Shown here: positions 62,690 through 64,000 of the stretch, piece by piece | Layout: each line of letters starts with the position of its first letter | Numbering within the stretch: position 1 is the stretch's first letter | Origin: Teredinibacter haidensis | GTDB lineage: Bacteria; Pseudomonadota; Gammaproteobacteria; Pseudomonadales; Cellvibrionaceae | Direction of reading: 5' to 3' | NCBI RefSeq assembly: GCF_014211975.1 | Contig: NZ_CP060084.1 | Location: forward strand, 2,801,001-2,865,000 | DNA length: 64,000 bases | Notes under the pieces: model-generated | Databases searched by the model: none | Seen by the model: only the letters and a program-made list of their open reading frames with translations | What the model was told of the DNA's origin: nothing | Program-made: the position numbers and the translations under genes

Positions 62690-62965
62690 ATGACAAACCC
62701 CAACAGTTTTACCCTCGACAATGTAACCCTCTACCATCGACCTTCGTGCGGTTATTGTATGCGCGTACACTTGGCGCTAAAGACAATGAAGATCAATATT
62801 GCCAACGCTAACGTATCCCGCGATGACCACGCCCGAAAAGAGCTGTCTCAGAAGGGCGGCAAATCACAAGTACCCGCGCTGCGCATCACTCACAGTAACG
62901 GTAAAGAGGAGTGGATGTACGAATCGCTCGACATTATCGATTACCTGCAAAAGCAAGCCGGTTAA
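62690..62965 (+). CDS. Glutaredoxin-like / GST N-terminal-like thioredoxin-fold protein
   Basis: Predicted 91 residues. Thioredoxin fold with the active site RPSCGYCMRV near residue 17 (CGYC), cis-Pro in SQVPALRI near 66, and ESLDIIDYLQ near the end, as in glutaredoxins and GST N-terminal domains. It probably reduces disulfides with glutathione in the cytoplasm. GGAG lies 6 bases before the ATG at 62690; a TTG at 62678 is rejected. Single gene, divergent from GH3. Confidence 0.87.
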   Translation: MTNPNSFTLDNVTLYHRPSCGYCMRVHLALKTMKINIANANVSRDDHARKELSQKGGKSQVPALRITHSNGKEEWMYESLDIIDYLQKQAG

Positions 62966-63164
62966 AAAATACCGCTCGCCAAATAAAACCAGATAAGGAC
63001 ACTCGCTCCTTATCGCGACCTATCCTATCTTCCACAATATTCACGGTATTGTCATATTGGCGCCCGACACTGTGGCGCTGACGACTTATTGTTTGCTAAG
63101 TTTCACTGAAGACCTCCAGCAGCAACGGATTAACTCAAAACTATTCATAAAAAAGGAGTTCCCG

Positions 63165-63698
63165 ATGGCAAATTTTGATCAGGCATTCAAAATAACCATG
63201 AAAGCAGAAGGGGGATATATTAACGACCCAGACGACCCAGGAGGTGAAACCTATAAAGGTATTGCCCGCAGCCGAAACCCCAAATGGCCGGGTTGGATTA
63301 ATATCGACCTACTCAAGAATAAAAATAACTTCCCAAAAAATCTCGATAGCGACGCAGACCTCGAGGAAAAAGTTAAGGCACTTTACGAAGCCAATTACTG
63401 GGACAAGGTGCAGGGAGATCATATTGGCGATCAGGATATTGCTGAATCTATCTTCGACTTCGCTGTAAATGCCGGCCCTCGGACCAGCGCCAAACTTGCC
63501 CAGATGTCCATTCAAACCACCCCAGACGGGGTCATTGGGCCCAAAACATTGGCGGCGATAAATGCAGACGATAAGCGCGCATTTTTAGCCACTTTTGCCT
63601 TAGCGAAAATTAGCCGTTATGTGAATATTTGCGAAAACCGAAAAACCAGTCGCAAATATTTCTATGGCTGGGTTAGACGCACACTGGAGGGAATGTAA
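63165..63698 (+). CDS. GH108-family N-acetylmuramidase (phage-type endolysin)
   Basis: Predicted 177 residues. KAEGGYINDPDDPGGETYKG near 13-32 holds the catalytic Glu of the ZliS/GH108 family; a C-terminal peptidoglycan-binding-like part with AESIFDFAVNAGP, then TPDGVIGPKT follows. It has no signal peptide, as expected for an endolysin released by a holin, and a holin-like gene follows in 2 bases. AAGGAG precedes the ATG at 63165; the frame is open to 63057. It may belong to a prophage, a tailocin or a gene-transfer-agent-like lysis cassette reaching beyond the edge. Confidence 0.87.
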   Translation: MANFDQAFKITMKAEGGYINDPDDPGGETYKGIARSRNPKWPGWINIDLLKNKNNFPKNLDSDADLEEKVKALYEANYWDKVQGDHIGDQDIAESIFDFAVNAGPRTSAKLAQMSIQTTPDGVIGPKTLAAINADDKRAFLATFALAKISRYVNICENRKTSRKYFYGWVRRTLEGM

Positions 63699-63700
63699 CC

Positions 63701-64000
63701 ATGGCAAACTTTTTTACCACACTATTTAGCGCCGGAGCCAGCAATCTGGTTGATGCGGTTGGCGAAGCCATCGATAAAACCATTACGTCCGATGAAGAAC
63801 GCAAAGAACTGGAAAACGAGCTGGCCAAAGCCTCGATGCACTACGACTTGGAAACCTCTAAACTGGGGCTTGAAGAAAGGAAAGCAGAACTGGTAGATAC
63901 TGCCAGCGCACGTGAAAACCAAAGTCGAATACAGGAAAGCGTAAACGCCAGCTGGCTATCAAAAAACATTCACCCAATACTCGCCCTTGGCATTATTGGT
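63701..64000 (+). CDS. 3TM holin-family protein (partial, right edge)
   Basis: The frame opens at the ATG at 63701, with GGAGG 9 bases before, and is still open at the window end, giving 100 residues. It starts MANFFTTLFSAGASNLVDAV, then a long charged coiled-coil stretch with EERKELENELAKAS, and reaches NASWLSKNIHPILALGIIG, the start of a membrane segment. This matches holins of the three-helix family found in gene-transfer agents and many prophages. It lies directly after the muramidase gene and forms a lysis pair with it. Confidence 0.8.
   Translation, partial: MANFFTTLFSAGASNLVDAVGEAIDKTITSDEERKELENELAKASMHYDLETSKLGLEERKAELVDTASARENQSRIQESVNASWLSKNIHPILALGIIG

Noticed and set aside
62992..63014. 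Hairpin GATAAGGA-loop-TCCTTATC as a terminator after the glutaredoxin gene
   Set aside because: Perfect 8-bp stem, but A/T-rich and without a following T-run; too weak to call.

Overview
The window looks like chromosomal DNA of a marine, polysaccharide-degrading gammaproteobacterium, most likely of the Cellvibrionales type (Saccharophagus, Teredinibacter or Simiduia relatives). This is inferred from the Na+-type stator genes pomAB, the hisIE-tatABC and xseB-ispA gene orders, a CE2 esterase, a GH3 enzyme and the mid-range base composition. No tRNA or rRNA gene, insertion sequence or CRISPR array was seen.

Layout. 1-3676 (minus): minor pseudopilin cluster fimT-pilV-pilW-pilX-pilY1, with pilY1 running off the left edge. 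4260-12621 (minus): respiratory nitrate reductase operon narGHJI, extended by a parvulin-type isomerase, a small Cys-rich protein and a CBS-domain protein. 12854-37904: the rest of a nitrate/NO respiration island. It holds the sensor NarX, a quinol-type NO reductase with the iron-centre repair protein RIC under NsrR-type operators, nsrR, nnrS, a NIT-domain chemoreceptor with nine HAMP units, two different NarK transporters, narL, moeA, a PP2C-Ser/Thr kinase fused protein next to the decayed end of a nasA-like transporter, an outer-membrane barrel, an ABC-2 exporter, a TAP-family hydrolase, moaA and moaB. 37901-42001 (minus): HNH nuclease, two probable small transcription units (one with features of an Rsm/Csr sponge RNA) and pomA-pomB-pilZ. 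42285-47467: housekeeping genes xseB, ispA, hisI, hisE, tatABC, tag and pip. 47562-51059 (minus): MipA/OmpV, DUF3019 and an RstAB-like two-component system. 51301-54359: dtd and the 5-oxoprolinase genes pxpABC. 54356-58217 (minus): histidine kinase plus a response regulator with degenerate GGDEF and intact EAL. 58485-62595: two SGNH-type esterase lipoproteins and a cytoplasmic GH3 glycosidase. 62690-64000: glutaredoxin-like protein, then a GH108 muramidase and a 3TM holin cut by the right edge.

How it works together. NarK proteins import nitrate and export nitrite; NarGHI reduces nitrate at the inner membrane with quinol electrons, assembled by NarJ and using molybdenum cofactor made with MoaA, MoaB and MoeA. 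NarX-NarL senses nitrate. NarL-type 7-2-7 heptamer pairs lie before narG/narX, narK, the second narK and moaA, and FNR/Anr-type boxes lie before three of these, so they look like one anaerobic, nitrate-induced regulon. NO is handled by qNOR, RIC and NnrS under NsrR. No nitrite reductase lies in the window, so nitrate-to-nitrite respiration plus NO detoxification is all that can be read here.
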